Assembly: GCA_963975575.1 (NCBI GenBank)
Contig: CAXBHL010000006.1
Location: 1-64,000, forward strand
From: UBA6054 sp963975575
Lineage (GTDB): Bacteria; Planctomycetota; Phycisphaerae; Phycisphaerales; UBA1924
Direction: 5' to 3'
Length of the DNA: 64,000 nt
Shown: positions 34,945-43,176 of the stretch, piece by piece
Layout of the letters: each line of letters starts with the position of its first letter
Position numbering within the stretch: position 1 is the first letter of the stretch
Translations under genes and position numbers: made by a program
Notes under the pieces: model-generated
Database searches by the model: none
What the model saw: the letters and a program-made list of their open reading frames with translations, nothing else
What the model was told of the DNA's origin: nothing

Positions 34945-37002
34945 TCAGGGCTGCCCGGTGCGGACGCGCTCCAGAGCCTGGTCCAGGGCGCGGATCTCCC
35001 AGTCCCGGTCGAGTTTGGGGCGCAGGGCTTCCAGCACCAGGACGGCCTCCTCGATCGAGCGGGGGCGGAGGCGCATGGCCATCTCCTCGGCGTCGAACAC
35101 GCGGAAGTCCGGTCGGGGGAAGATGCGCATCAGGCGTTCGACCCGCTCGCGGTCGGGCGAGGAGCCCAGCAGGAACCGCCCGGCGAACCAGAAGCAGTCG
35201 GCCAGCACGGGGTCGGCGCGGTCGCGTTCGGTCAGATTGGCGTAGGCGGTGACGACCTCCTGGTGCCTGGTCTCGCGGAACAGCGCGGGGATGGCGGCGG
35301 CGGCCAGTTCGGGGGTGAGCTTCGCCTCCGGGTCGTTGATCACCGCGGACGCCAGACGCGCGGCGTCGCGGTCGCGCCCGAGCAGGGTCAGGTTGGCCAC
35401 CGCCGTCGCCAGGTCGCGCTCGCCCAGGGCGTCGGTCATGGCGGTGTTCAGGTCGGCGGTGTCGCCGGGCAGGTTAAGGGCGGTGTCGTCGGTCCGGGTC
35501 CCGGGCGGTCCGAGCGTGATCAGCGGGTCGCCGAGCACCGCCAGCTTCCACACCGGGGCGTCGTCGAAGCGGACGGCGGCCCCGAAGTTCAGCCCCGCGA
35601 GCAGGCGGCGGGCGACCATGGGCGTGGGCATGAACGATTGCAGGAACGGCTCATCGACCGAGCCGAGCATGGCGTAGGCCCCGCGGTCGAGCAGGCCGCC
35701 GCCGACCGTGCCCCGGTTCCACGGGCTCTGCAGCGAGAACGAGTGGACGACGTGGGCGACGACGGGCGCGTCCATCAGCGGCGTGTTGCTGCCCCGGACG
35801 GGCCCGCCCGGGAAGTTCAGCTCCGCCTGCGAGCCGTGGCTGTTGATCAGCCACAGGCCCTGACGAACGGGGCGTGCCGAGAGCGCCAGCCACTGCGGCG
35901 TGGTGTTGCCCGGCCGGTCGTGCAGCTGCACGTCCATGCCGGCGTCCTTGAGCACGCCGGCGGCCTCGGCGCCGCTGTAGGTCACCCAGGGCTGCGTGTC
36001 CTCGTAGCCGTCGAAGACGAACGCGTCGGCGGGCGTGAGGAACAGGGCGCACATGGCCCGGTAGGTCGACTGGGCGTACGAGCCGAAGATCTGGCCCGCG
36101 TTGGCCCAGCGCTCGCCGGTGCCGTTGTCGCCGAAGCGCCCGATGCGGGCGGTGGTGGCGTACACGTCGCGCGGGCCGGGCCCGAACACGAGCTTCGTGC
36201 CGGTGTTCAGGCACAGGGTGACGGCGTCGACGTCGTCGCCGATGGCGCGCCAGGCCGCGCCGTTGGACGCCGCGAGCGTCTGGGCGGCCTGCTCGAGGGC
36301 GTCCGCCTGCGCCGGATCGAGCGGGCGGGTCACCGGCCCGGGGCTCTCGACGAAGCCGACCGGCTGGTACCGGGCGGCGGCCAGGGCCAGGGCGGCGGGC
36401 CACGCGTTGTCGTCCACGTCGGTCAGCACGACGCCGGGGGAGATCACGCCGGCGGCGCGGAGTTCGGCCAGGACCGAATCGAAGTCGGCCGCCCGCTCGT
36501 TCGATGCCCGCGCCAGCGTGGCCCGGAAGACCTGCTCGCGGTCGGCGCGCGACCGGGGCCACTGCTGCGTCTCGGCGCCGGCGTCGAAGCGGACCACCTT
36601 CTCCGGCTCGAACGCGCGGACGAACCGGGCGATGTCCTCGGCCCCGCGCCGCGTTCCGTCGTCCCAGAGGACGGGGAACCGCCGCGGCCCTTCCCAGGCC
36701 GCCACCGCGGCGAGGTAGTCGCGGGCCTCGGACACGATCACGACCACCGGCACCGTCTGCTGGGTGCGCCGGAGCAGGTCGGCCCGCAGCCCGGCCCGTC
36801 GGACCGGCTCGGCCTGTCGGACCTGCGCGAAAATCTCGGGGAGGGTGACGGTGCGGGTCTGGGGATCGCCCCCGGTGGCGGGATCGGTGGCGGGATCGGG
36901 GGTCTTATCGCTTGTCGGACGCTCGGTTTGGGCCAGCGCCACGCCGGGCAGGGCGAGCACGGCCAGCAGCGGTCGGAGGGCGGCGACGCGGGGGAGGGGC
37001 AT
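34945..37002 (-). CDS. Secreted protein with possible C25-like fold
   Basis: A 685-residue exported protein (signal peptide MPLPRVAALRPLLAVLALPGVALAQ). Middle segments suggest a caspase/gingipain-like alpha/beta core: VPVVVIVSEARDYLAAV, GLWLINSHGSQAELNFPGG, then VHSFSLQSPWNRGTVGGGLLDRGAYAMLGSVDEPFL, where C25 peptidases have the catalytic Cys and the GGxAE/GS sequence. The position expected to hold Cys reads Ser (HSFSLQS). The C-terminus (about 515-685) is helical and TPR-like. If the homology is real, this is a non-peptidase relative. The start ATG at 37002 has TACAGT five bases upstream. Confidence 0.75.
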   Translation of the reverse strand: MPLPRVAALRPLLAVLALPGVALAQTERPTSDKTPDPATDPATGGDPQTRTVTLPEIFAQVRQAEPVRRAGLRADLLRRTQQTVPVVVIVSEARDYLAAVAAWEGPRRFPVLWDDGTRRGAEDIARFVRAFEPEKVVRFDAGAETQQWPRSRADREQVFRATLARASNERAADFDSVLAELRAAGVISPGVVLTDVDDNAWPAALALAAARYQPVGFVESPGPVTRPLDPAQADALEQAAQTLAASNGAAWRAIGDDVDAVTLCLNTGTKLVFGPGPRDVYATTARIGRFGDNGTGERWANAGQIFGSYAQSTYRAMCALFLTPADAFVFDGYEDTQPWVTYSGAEAAGVLKDAGMDVQLHDRPGNTTPQWLALSARPVRQGLWLINSHGSQAELNFPGGPVRGSNTPLMDAPVVAHVVHSFSLQSPWNRGTVGGGLLDRGAYAMLGSVDEPFLQSFMPTPMVARRLLAGLNFGAAVRFDDAPVWKLAVLGDPLITLGPPGTRTDDTALNLPGDTADLNTAMTDALGERDLATAVANLTLLGRDRDAARLASAVINDPEAKLTPELAAAAIPALFRETRHQEVVTAYANLTERDRADPVLADCFWFAGRFLLGSSPDRERVERLMRIFPRPDFRVFDAEEMAMRLRPRSIEEAVLVLEALRPKLDRDWEIRALDQALERVRTGQP

Positions 37003-37007
37003 GGAGG

Positions 37008-37013
37008 ACTGTA
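37008..37013 (-). promoter_or_regulatory. -10 element for secreted 685-residue protein (leaderless type)
   Basis: TACAGT on the minus strand, five bases before the ATG at 37002; divergent from the trpE promoter 48 bases away. Confidence 0.5.
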
Positions 37014-37060
37014 CGGGCGGGCGGGACGGGACGTTCTCCGATTTCGGGGGGCGGCTTTCC

Positions 37061-37066
37061 TACAGT
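37061..37066 (+). promoter_or_regulatory. -10 element for trpE (leaderless type)
   Basis: TACAGT followed by GGGCCC and then the GTG start of trpE. No Shine-Dalgarno. Confidence 0.5.
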
Positions 37067-37072
37067 GGGCCC

Positions 37073-38689
37073 GTGCCGAGCGTCACCCGCAGCGAGTTCG
37101 AGTCGTTGGTCGCCGCCGCCCGGGGGACGGGGGGCGGATCGGCGGTCTGCGTGATCCCGGTGGGGATCCGCGTGCTGGCCGACGTGCTCACCCCCATCCT
37201 GGCCTACCGGCGGCTGGTCACCAGCGACGAGCGGACGGCCCCGTCCTTCCTGCTCGAGTCCGTCGAGGGCGGCGAGCGCCAGGGGCGGTACTCGATCCTG
37301 GGGTCCAGGCCGGCGGTCGAGGCGGCGATCCGGGCCGGGCGCGCCCGCGTCCGCGATCACCGCGCCGGCACCGAACGCGAGGACGCCTGCCCCGACCCCA
37401 TCGGGCTCGTCCGGGGGCTGACCGAGGGATGGCGCACCGTCCATCCGCCGGGCGCCCGCGAGCGGGGCCTGCTGCCCGGCTGCGTGACGGGCGGCTGGTT
37501 CGGGTACGCGGCCTACGACACCGTCCGGGCTGCCGAACCCACGAAGCTGGGCCCCGAGCACGCCCCGCCCGACGACCGCAACCTGCCCGAGCTGAGCCTG
37601 GGCCTGTACGACCGCGTCGCGGTGTTCGACCACGCCGACCGGGTCGTGCACCTGGTGCGATCGGTCCGGGTCGGCCCGGGGGACGATGCCGGTGCGCTGC
37701 ACGACGCGGCCGTGCGCGAACTCGACGCGATGGCGGCGCAGCTGCTTTCCACCGAGAGGACCCTCTCCGGCGGTGTGATGGACCGCGTGGACGACACCCA
37801 GAACGAGCCCATGCCCAGCAACACCACCCGCGAAGAGCACGCGGTGATGGTCGAGAAGGCCAAGGAGTACATCCGCGCCGGCGACATCTTCCAGGTGGTG
37901 GTCGGCCAGCGGTTCGAGCGGCGCAGCGGCGCGGACCCGTTCGAGGTCTACCGGGCGCTGCGGGCGGTCAACCCGTCGCCGTACATGGTCTACATGCAGA
38001 CGGGCGGCGCGATCCTGGTCGCGTCGAGCCCGGAGATCCTCTGCCGCGTGCGGCGCGACGCCGCGGGCGGTCTCGTGCTGACCAACCGCCCGCTGGCGGG
38101 CACGCGCCGGCGTGGTCGTACGGCCGAGGAGGACAAGGCCCTCGAGGCCGAGCTGCTCGCGGACCCGAAGGAGATCGCCGAGCACGCGATGCTGGTGGAC
38201 CTGGGGCGCAACGACGTGGGTCGCGTGGCGAAGCCGGGATCGATCGCGCTGGCCGACGTGATGAGCGTCGAGCGCTACAGCCACGTGATGCACATCTCGT
38301 CCACGGTCACCGGGGTGCTCCGGGACGGGCTGGACTGCTGGGACGCGCTGCGGGCCACGCTGCCGGTGGGCACGATCTCGGGCGCTCCCAAGATCCGTGC
38401 GATGCAGATCATCGACGAGCTCGAGAAGGTCCGGCGCGGTCCTTACGGCGGCGGGCTGGGCTGGGTCAGCCTCGATGGCGAGATGGACATGGCCCTCGCG
38501 CTGCGGACCATCGTCGTGCCGGTCGACCAGCGCGACCCGGACGACGCGGCGGGCGCGTGGATGTACCACATCCAGGCCGCGGGCGGCATCGTGGCGGACT
38601 CGGTGCCGGAGCTGGAGTTCAAGGAGACGGTCAACAAGGCGGCGGCGCTGGGGCGGGCGATCGAGCTGGCCGAGCGGGTATTTGGCTGA
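37073..38689 (+). CDS. trpE: Anthranilate synthase component I
   Basis: A 538-residue chorismate-utilising enzyme that makes anthranilate in the first step of tryptophan synthesis, with TrpG supplying ammonia. The N-terminal regulatory domain contains SFLLESVEGGERQGRYSILG, including the LLES tryptophan-binding motif. The C-terminal chorismate domain shows AGDIFQVVVGQRFE, SPEILCRV, NRPLAGTRRRG, ERYSHVMHISSTVTG and GTISGAPKIRAMQIIDELE. GTG at 37073 is inferred as start since it follows TACAGT-GGGCCC and the protein aligns from there; the longer open frame is a shadow. trpG is not in the window. Confidence 0.94.
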   Translation: MPSVTRSEFESLVAAARGTGGGSAVCVIPVGIRVLADVLTPILAYRRLVTSDERTAPSFLLESVEGGERQGRYSILGSRPAVEAAIRAGRARVRDHRAGTEREDACPDPIGLVRGLTEGWRTVHPPGARERGLLPGCVTGGWFGYAAYDTVRAAEPTKLGPEHAPPDDRNLPELSLGLYDRVAVFDHADRVVHLVRSVRVGPGDDAGALHDAAVRELDAMAAQLLSTERTLSGGVMDRVDDTQNEPMPSNTTREEHAVMVEKAKEYIRAGDIFQVVVGQRFERRSGADPFEVYRALRAVNPSPYMVYMQTGGAILVASSPEILCRVRRDAAGGLVLTNRPLAGTRRRGRTAEEDKALEAELLADPKEIAEHAMLVDLGRNDVGRVAKPGSIALADVMSVERYSHVMHISSTVTGVLRDGLDCWDALRATLPVGTISGAPKIRAMQIIDELEKVRRGPYGGGLGWVSLDGEMDMALALRTIVVPVDQRDPDDAAGAWMYHIQAAGGIVADSVPELEFKETVNKAAALGRAIELAERVFG

Positions 38690-38805
38690 GCGGCGACTCG
38701 GCGAAACGGGGTCGCCCAAAGCGGGGTAATTTCACGGTGCGCTTGGTTCGCCCGGCTCCTCTCGTGTAGGGTGTTCTTGGGAATGACCCCGAGGAGGATC
38801 CGACC

Positions 38806-39537
38806 ATGCGGCACAACCGATTCGTGACACCGGCGCTGATCCTGGCATGCGGTGGCTCGGTCGTCCTGGGCGCTCCGCCCGTCGTCAGCACCTTCGACAC
38901 CGATGATGAGGGCTGGTCCACCGACAAGGACGCACGCAACTTCCGCTGGGAGGGCGAGGGCGGCAATCCCGGCGGGAACGTCGCCGCCGACGACGTGGGC
39001 ACCGGGCAGTACTGGCGGTTCGATGCGCCCGCCCCCTACCTCGGCGACAAGTCGAGTTCCTACGGCGAGTCGATTTCCTACGACATCCGCCAGCTGGGCA
39101 CCGTGGGCACCGTGACCAACCAGCCAGACGTGCGCCTCACCGGCGCCGGCATCACGCTCGAGTACCGCTTCGGGGTTGCCCCCGGCGGGGACTGGTCGAG
39201 CTTCAGCGTGCAGATCGCCGCCGGCATCGGCTGGACCCGCGCCGGATCGCCGGCGACCGAAGCGGACATCCGTGCCGTGCTCGCCGACCTGACCCATCTC
39301 TCTATCCGGGGCGAGTACCGGGTCGGGGCCGACTCGGCCGCGCTCGACAACGTGAGCATGGGGCGAGGTTGCGCGGCCGATTTCGACGGCAACGGGCTGC
39401 TCAACTTTTTCGACGTCTCGGCGTTCATCGCGGCGTACAACAACGCCGACCCGGCTGCCGACCTCGCGGCCCCCTTCGGCACGTTCAACTTCTTCGACAT
39501 CTCCGCGTACATCGCCGAGTACAACGCCGGCTGCTGA
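38806..39537 (+). CDS. Secreted laminin-B-like protein with GC-type dockerin
   Basis: A 243-residue secreted protein. Signal peptide (1-22), then a laminin-B/IV-like beta domain (about 26-180: STFDTDDEGWSTDKDARNFRW, YWRFDAPAPYLGDKSSSYGESISYD). The last 57 residues are the Phycisphaerae GC-type dockerin-like repeat pair, CAADFDGNGLLNFFDVSAF and GTFNFFDISAYIAEYNAGC, with Ca-binding-like DxNxD spacing. It probably lodges at the cell surface. GAGGAG lies before the ATG. A strong terminator follows. This domain is one of the best taxonomic clues in the window. Confidence 0.88.
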   Translation: MRHNRFVTPALILACGGSVVLGAPPVVSTFDTDDEGWSTDKDARNFRWEGEGGNPGGNVAADDVGTGQYWRFDAPAPYLGDKSSSYGESISYDIRQLGTVGTVTNQPDVRLTGAGITLEYRFGVAPGGDWSSFSVQIAAGIGWTRAGSPATEADIRAVLADLTHLSIRGEYRVGADSAALDNVSMGRGCAADFDGNGLLNFFDVSAFIAAYNNADPAADLAAPFGTFNFFDISAYIAEYNAGC

Positions 39538-39574
39538 CCGCCGGGTCGGTGCGGGCCCGCACGCGGCGCAGAAC

Positions 39575-39601
39575 AAAGCCCCCGTAAGCGCGGGGGCTTT
39601 T
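39575..39601 (+). terminator. Rho-independent terminator
   Basis: A 10-bp perfect stem AAAGCCCCCG/CGGGGGCTTT (39575-39584, 39591-39600) with a six-base loop and T tail. It can act for both the dockerin gene and the convergent HU gene. Confidence 0.85.
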
Positions 39602-39677
39602 CGGCGGTTGATGCGCCGGGTGGGTAGGTACGTTTCGGTGCTCGGCCCTGGCCCGGGCCTTCGGCGCCGGGCGGGGG

Positions 39678-39962
39678 TCAGGCGAGCCTGGCGTGCAGGT
39701 TCTCTTTGAGCTGCTGGCTGGGTCGGAACGAGCAGGTCGTCGACTCGTTGATCTGGATCGGCTCCTTGGTCGCCGGGTTCATCCCCGTGCGGGCCGAGCG
39801 CTTCTTCTTGGTGAAGGTGCCGAACCCCGAGATGGCGACCTTCTCGTCCTTGGTCAGGCCGTCCGAGATGGCGGCGATGACGGCCTCGATGGCCTTGGAC
39901 GCGTCGGTCTTGCTGGATTCGAGCTGGGAAGCGACGACTTCGATCAGATCGGTCTTGTTCAT
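39678..39962 (-). CDS. HU/IHF family DNA-binding protein
   Basis: A 94-residue nucleoid-associated protein. MNKTDLIEVVASQLESSKTD opens the helical dimerisation half. VAISGFGTFTKKKRSARTGMNP and the following PATKEPIQI form the beta-arm that inserts in the minor groove, ending with FRPSQQLKENL. Length and all conserved positions fit a complete HU. The ATG at 39962 is clear; the longer upstream open frame is a shadow of the divergent dehydrogenase promoter region. Confidence 0.95.
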   Translation of the reverse strand: MNKTDLIEVVASQLESSKTDASKAIEAVIAAISDGLTKDEKVAISGFGTFTKKKRSARTGMNPATKEPIQINESTTCSFRPSQQLKENLHARLA

Positions 39963-40104
39963 GGCCCCGATTCTCCGGTCTCTGGGTCGGCCGGTGTACG
40001 GAGGAAAACCCGGCCCGATGGGTCGATCGGCGGGTTGGGCCCGGTTCGTCCAAATTTCCGTGCCCGGGCCGGTCTTTCCGTCCCGCCCGGCCGAAAGATG
40101 GGGT

Positions 40105-41043
40105 ATGAGCGACCGCCCGACCGTCATCGTGACCGAGCCGCTGACGTCCGCCCCCCTCGCCTGGCTTTCCGAGCGGGCCACGGTGGTCCTGGCCGCCTCG
40201 GACACGCCCGAGTTCGCCGGCGCCTGCGCGGGGGCCGAGGGCCTGGTCGTCCGCACCTACACCGATGTCGACGCCGGCCTGCTCGCCCGCATGCCCCGCC
40301 TGCGGGTGGTCGGTCGCGCCGGGGTCGGCCTGGACAACATCGACACCGACGCGTGCGCCGCCCGCGGCGTGGCGGTCGTCAACACCCCCGACGCCAACAC
40401 CGAGGCGGTCGTCGAGTTCGTCTTCGCCAGCCTGCTCGACGCGACCCGGCCCCGCGGCTATCTCGACCGGGCGCTCGACCCCGCGGCGTGGAACGAGTTG
40501 CGGGCCGACCTGGTCGCCCCGCGTCAGCTCGCCGGATCGACGCTGGGCGTGTGGGGCCTGGGACGCATCGGCTCGAAGGTCGCCCGCGTCGGTCGCGCGC
40601 TGGGCATGGACGTGGTCTACCACGACCTGCGCGACATCCCCGCGCCGGACCGCGAGGGCGCCGAGCCGGTCTCCCGCGACGACCTGCTCGCCCGCGCGGA
40701 CTACCTGACCGTGCACGTGGACGGGCGCAGCGCCAACCGGGGGCTCGTCGGGCCGGAGGCGTTCGCGCGGATGAAGACCGACGTGGTGTTCGTCAACACC
40801 AGCCGCGGGTCTGTGGTCGATGCCGAGGCCTGCGCCGATTTCATGCGGGCGTGGCCGGAAGCACAGGCGCTGCTCGACGTGCACGAGCCCGAGCCGATCC
40901 CCGTCGAGCACCCGCTGCTGATGATGGAGAACGTGTACCTGACGCCCCACATCGCCTCGGCCACGCAGCGGGCCAAGGACGCGATGAGCTGGGTCGTCAA
41001 GGACGTGTGGGGCGTGCTGGCGGGCGAAGTCAGCACGGTCTGA
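40105..41043 (+). CDS. D-isomer-specific 2-hydroxyacid dehydrogenase
   Basis: A 312-residue NAD-dependent dehydrogenase of the PGDH/formate dehydrogenase superfamily. The nucleotide site is GVWGLGRIGSKVARVGRALG, the catalytic Arg is in FVNTSRGSVVDAEA, the Glu in LLDVHEPEP and the His in TPHIAS. VVGRAGVGLDNIDTDACAARGVAVVNTPDANTEAV-type spacing is closest to phosphoglycerate dehydrogenases without the C-terminal ACT domain. Substrate not certain; no ser genes adjacent. The ATG at 40105 has no strong Shine-Dalgarno. Confidence 0.9.
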   Translation: MSDRPTVIVTEPLTSAPLAWLSERATVVLAASDTPEFAGACAGAEGLVVRTYTDVDAGLLARMPRLRVVGRAGVGLDNIDTDACAARGVAVVNTPDANTEAVVEFVFASLLDATRPRGYLDRALDPAAWNELRADLVAPRQLAGSTLGVWGLGRIGSKVARVGRALGMDVVYHDLRDIPAPDREGAEPVSRDDLLARADYLTVHVDGRSANRGLVGPEAFARMKTDVVFVNTSRGSVVDAEACADFMRAWPEAQALLDVHEPEPIPVEHPLLMMENVYLTPHIASATQRAKDAMSWVVKDVWGVLAGEVSTV

Positions 41044-41064
41044 TGCGGGCGGGGTGGGGCGGTC

Positions 41065-42372
41065 CTACTCGGCTTTCGGCGGGTTGAGGATCAGCACGCG
41101 CCGGTTGTCGCGCGCGAAGGCCTCCCTGGTGGCGGCGGTCAGCGCGTCGTCGGTGGGGTCGCCGGGCGCGACGCGGAGCACGGACTGCAGGGCGTGGTTG
41201 CCCATGATCATCGCGCCCGCCACGTGCGGCTCCATGCCGCGCTGCGCGGCGAACCGGGCGGCCATGTCGCGCACGGTCCCGGCGTCCGGGCGCGGCTGGG
41301 CGGCGGCGATGAACGCCGCGGTGCCGCGGGTCTGCGCGGGGTCGGTCGCGAGCGCGGCATCGAGCGCGTCGTGGAGCAAGGCGAGCGCCTCGTCCTCATC
41401 GGCGTCCGGGTGCAGGCACACGCCCACGAACAGCGGCAGCCCCCCGACCGGCACGGTCGGTCCGGACGAGACGGTGGACCGGACCAGTTCCTTCTGATTC
41501 AGCGCGAAGGTGGCCCGGGTCGCCAACGCCTGCAGATGGACGCCGCTCTCGGCCCACGAGCCCGGCATGGCGATCAGGACGACTTTCGCGGGCACGTCCC
41601 ACCCCACTCGCCGCAGCGCGGGCAGCCCGGCGAAGTCACGGGATGCCGGGGCTGCGCGGTGCGCCGGTTTGGCGATCGGCCCGAGGTGCTCGCGGAAGAG
41701 CGCGGCGGCGCGCTGCGGATCCACGTCGCCCGTCACGGTCAGCGTCAGCCGGTCCACGCGGTGGTGGTCATCGATGAACCGGCGCATGGCGTCGGCGTCG
41801 GGCGGGCGGATAAGGCGGACGCCGGCCTCCGCCGCGTCGTGCAGCCAGCACTGGGCCGCCGCCATGGCCGCGAACTTGCCCACGAACAGGCCGGGCGAGC
41901 CCGCGACCGATTCGACCTCCGCGCGTACGCGGGGGATCTCCCGGGCGATGTCCGCGTCGGTGACTTTCAGGGCGGTCAGCCGGGCCGCTTCCGTGGCGAA
42001 GGCCAGGGCGAGTTGATCGGGCGGCAGCGCGAAGTCGTAGTAGGTCAGTGCGGCCAGCGTCTCGGCGTTGGCCGCCCCGACGGTGTTCAGTCGGTCGGCG
42101 TTCGCGCCGGGCGGGTCGTCGCCGATCGCGCCGGTCACCCGCAGGTGCTCGGCGAGGTGGGCGGCCTGCGCCAGGCCCGCGGGATCATCGGCGTACCCGG
42201 TGGCGTAGGACGCGATCACGCTGACGGCCCCCGTACCGGGGATCGAATTGACCGTCAGCGTCGCGCCGTTGTCGAGCCGTATCTGATCGGCGCCGGTGAC
42301 CGGTGCCGCGAACACCGCTGCGGCGAGAATCGCGAGCAAAGTCTTAGCCACGGCGGATTTCCTCGGCGGCAA
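41065..42372 (-). CDS. M16 family zinc metallopeptidase
   Basis: A 435-residue exported peptidase (signal peptide to about residue 28) of the pitrilysin/processing-peptidase family. The inverted zinc motif HLAEH (His72, Glu75, His76) and the third ligand Glu151 in RAEVES, 75 residues later, are all present, so it should be active. A second M16-like domain follows (VLIAMPGSWAESGVHLQ). Family members cleave small unfolded peptides. Its start lies 29 bases inside the upstream membrane-protein gene, making it the third gene of the DUF2089 operon. Confidence 0.88.
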   Translation of the reverse strand: MPPRKSAVAKTLLAILAAAVFAAPVTGADQIRLDNGATLTVNSIPGTGAVSVIASYATGYADDPAGLAQAAHLAEHLRVTGAIGDDPPGANADRLNTVGAANAETLAALTYYDFALPPDQLALAFATEAARLTALKVTDADIAREIPRVRAEVESVAGSPGLFVGKFAAMAAAQCWLHDAAEAGVRLIRPPDADAMRRFIDDHHRVDRLTLTVTGDVDPQRAAALFREHLGPIAKPAHRAAPASRDFAGLPALRRVGWDVPAKVVLIAMPGSWAESGVHLQALATRATFALNQKELVRSTVSSGPTVPVGGLPLFVGVCLHPDADEDEALALLHDALDAALATDPAQTRGTAAFIAAAQPRPDAGTVRDMAARFAAQRGMEPHVAGAMIMGNHALQSVLRVAPGDPTDDALTAATREAFARDNRRVLILNPPKAE

Positions 42373-42700
42373 GCCGGCGCCTGTCGTGGGCGGCGTAGGC
42401 CCTGTGCATCGCGAAGAACATCACGCCGACCAGCACCGTGCACAGCAGACCGGGCAGGGCCAGCGCATACCACACGTGGTACGGCTGTTTCACGGCGATG
42501 CCGACCACCCCGGCGGCCAGAAGCCCCAGCCCGATCACGCCAAGCACGCCCAGGTAGCTCATGACGAATCGCCGGGCCATCCCCTTGCCCGCCAGCGGGC
42601 CGCACACGCCTCCCCCGATCGCGCCGAGCAAGATCCCGCAGAGCCCGCCCCCCAAAACGGCGCCGATGAGGCCTGCCTGTTCAGGTGTCCACCATTCCAT
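42344..42700 (-). CDS. Small membrane protein
   Basis: A 118-residue protein with three hydrophobic segments (about 9-35, 45-70, 75-97) rich in Gly in the first (GLIGAVLGGGLCGILLGAIGGG), and a basic C-terminus. No named family recognised. It starts one base after the DUF2089 stop and overlaps the M16 gene by 29 bases. The three genes are thus one transcript, and this protein may be controlled by the DUF2089 regulator as in other DUF2089/membrane-protein pairs. Confidence 0.75.
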   Translation of the reverse strand: MEWWTPEQAGLIGAVLGGGLCGILLGAIGGGVCGPLAGKGMARRFVMSYLGVLGVIGLGLLAAGVVGIAVKQPYHVWYALALPGLLCTVLVGVMFFAMHRAYAAHDRRRLAAEEIRRG

Positions 42701-42701
42701 G

Positions 42702-43052
42702 TCAGGTCTCCTTGTGCACGGGTTGGTTCGCTGGATGGGCCGCCACGTGCGGGCGCGAACGGATCGTGTCGCGCAATCGCCGGGCGCCCGAAATGCTCAG
42801 TTCACCCCGGTCCACGAGTTCAGCCAGCAGCGACGCGACCGGGTCGGGCGTCCGGCCGTCGAGGATCTCCCGCAGGCGGACGATGGTCTTGTCCAATCGG
42901 GCCCGGATCGTCGGGTAGGACACCGAGTAGGACGCGGCCAGACCCTTGAGCGAGCCCGACTGGAGCACCATCTCGGTGATCAGATCCAGATCCTCCCTCG
43001 GCAAACCGGTGAGAGGGTGCTCTTGGCTCGGTTTTTCGTTTGTTGAAGTCAC
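42702..43052 (-). CDS. DUF2089-family helix-turn-helix regulator
   Basis: A 116-residue protein with the short DUF2089 domain: HPLTGLPREDLDLITEMVLQSGSLKGLAASYSVSYPTIRARLD, a helix-turn-helix with the SYPTIRARLD recognition helix. Family members are thought to be transcriptional regulators. The start is GTG at 43052, immediately downstream of a near-consensus sigma-70 promoter (TTGCAT-18-TATAAT). The transcript should begin within a couple of bases of this GTG, and no later start codon exists before the domain. It is probably autoregulated and leads the membrane-protein/M16 operon. Confidence 0.88.
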   Translation of the reverse strand: MTSTNEKPSQEHPLTGLPREDLDLITEMVLQSGSLKGLAASYSVSYPTIRARLDKTIVRLREILDGRTPDPVASLLAELVDRGELSISGARRLRDTIRSRPHVAAHPANQPVHKET

Positions 43053-43059
43053 CTTTCGG

Positions 43060-43089
43060 ATTATAGAGCATTACTTCGATAAAATGCAA
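43060..43089 (-). promoter_or_regulatory. Near-consensus sigma-70 promoter for DUF2089 operon (leaderless)
   Basis: On the minus strand TTGCAT (43089-43084), an 18-base spacer and TATAAT (43065-43060), then seven bases to GTG 43052. It lies in a clearly AT-rich stretch within the GC-rich window. Confidence 0.8.
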
Positions 43090-43165
43090 GTGTTTTTTCG
43101 ATTTCGTCAAAATCAAAGGGACTCTGGGGCGGATTCGGCCGGTCGGGACGAGCGGCGCTGCGGCG

Positions 43166-43171
43166 TACAAT
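43166..43171 (+). promoter_or_regulatory. -10 element for pdxJ (leaderless type)
   Basis: TACAAT followed by five bases and the ATG at 43177. No Shine-Dalgarno. Confidence 0.55.
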
Positions 43172-43176
43172 CCCGG

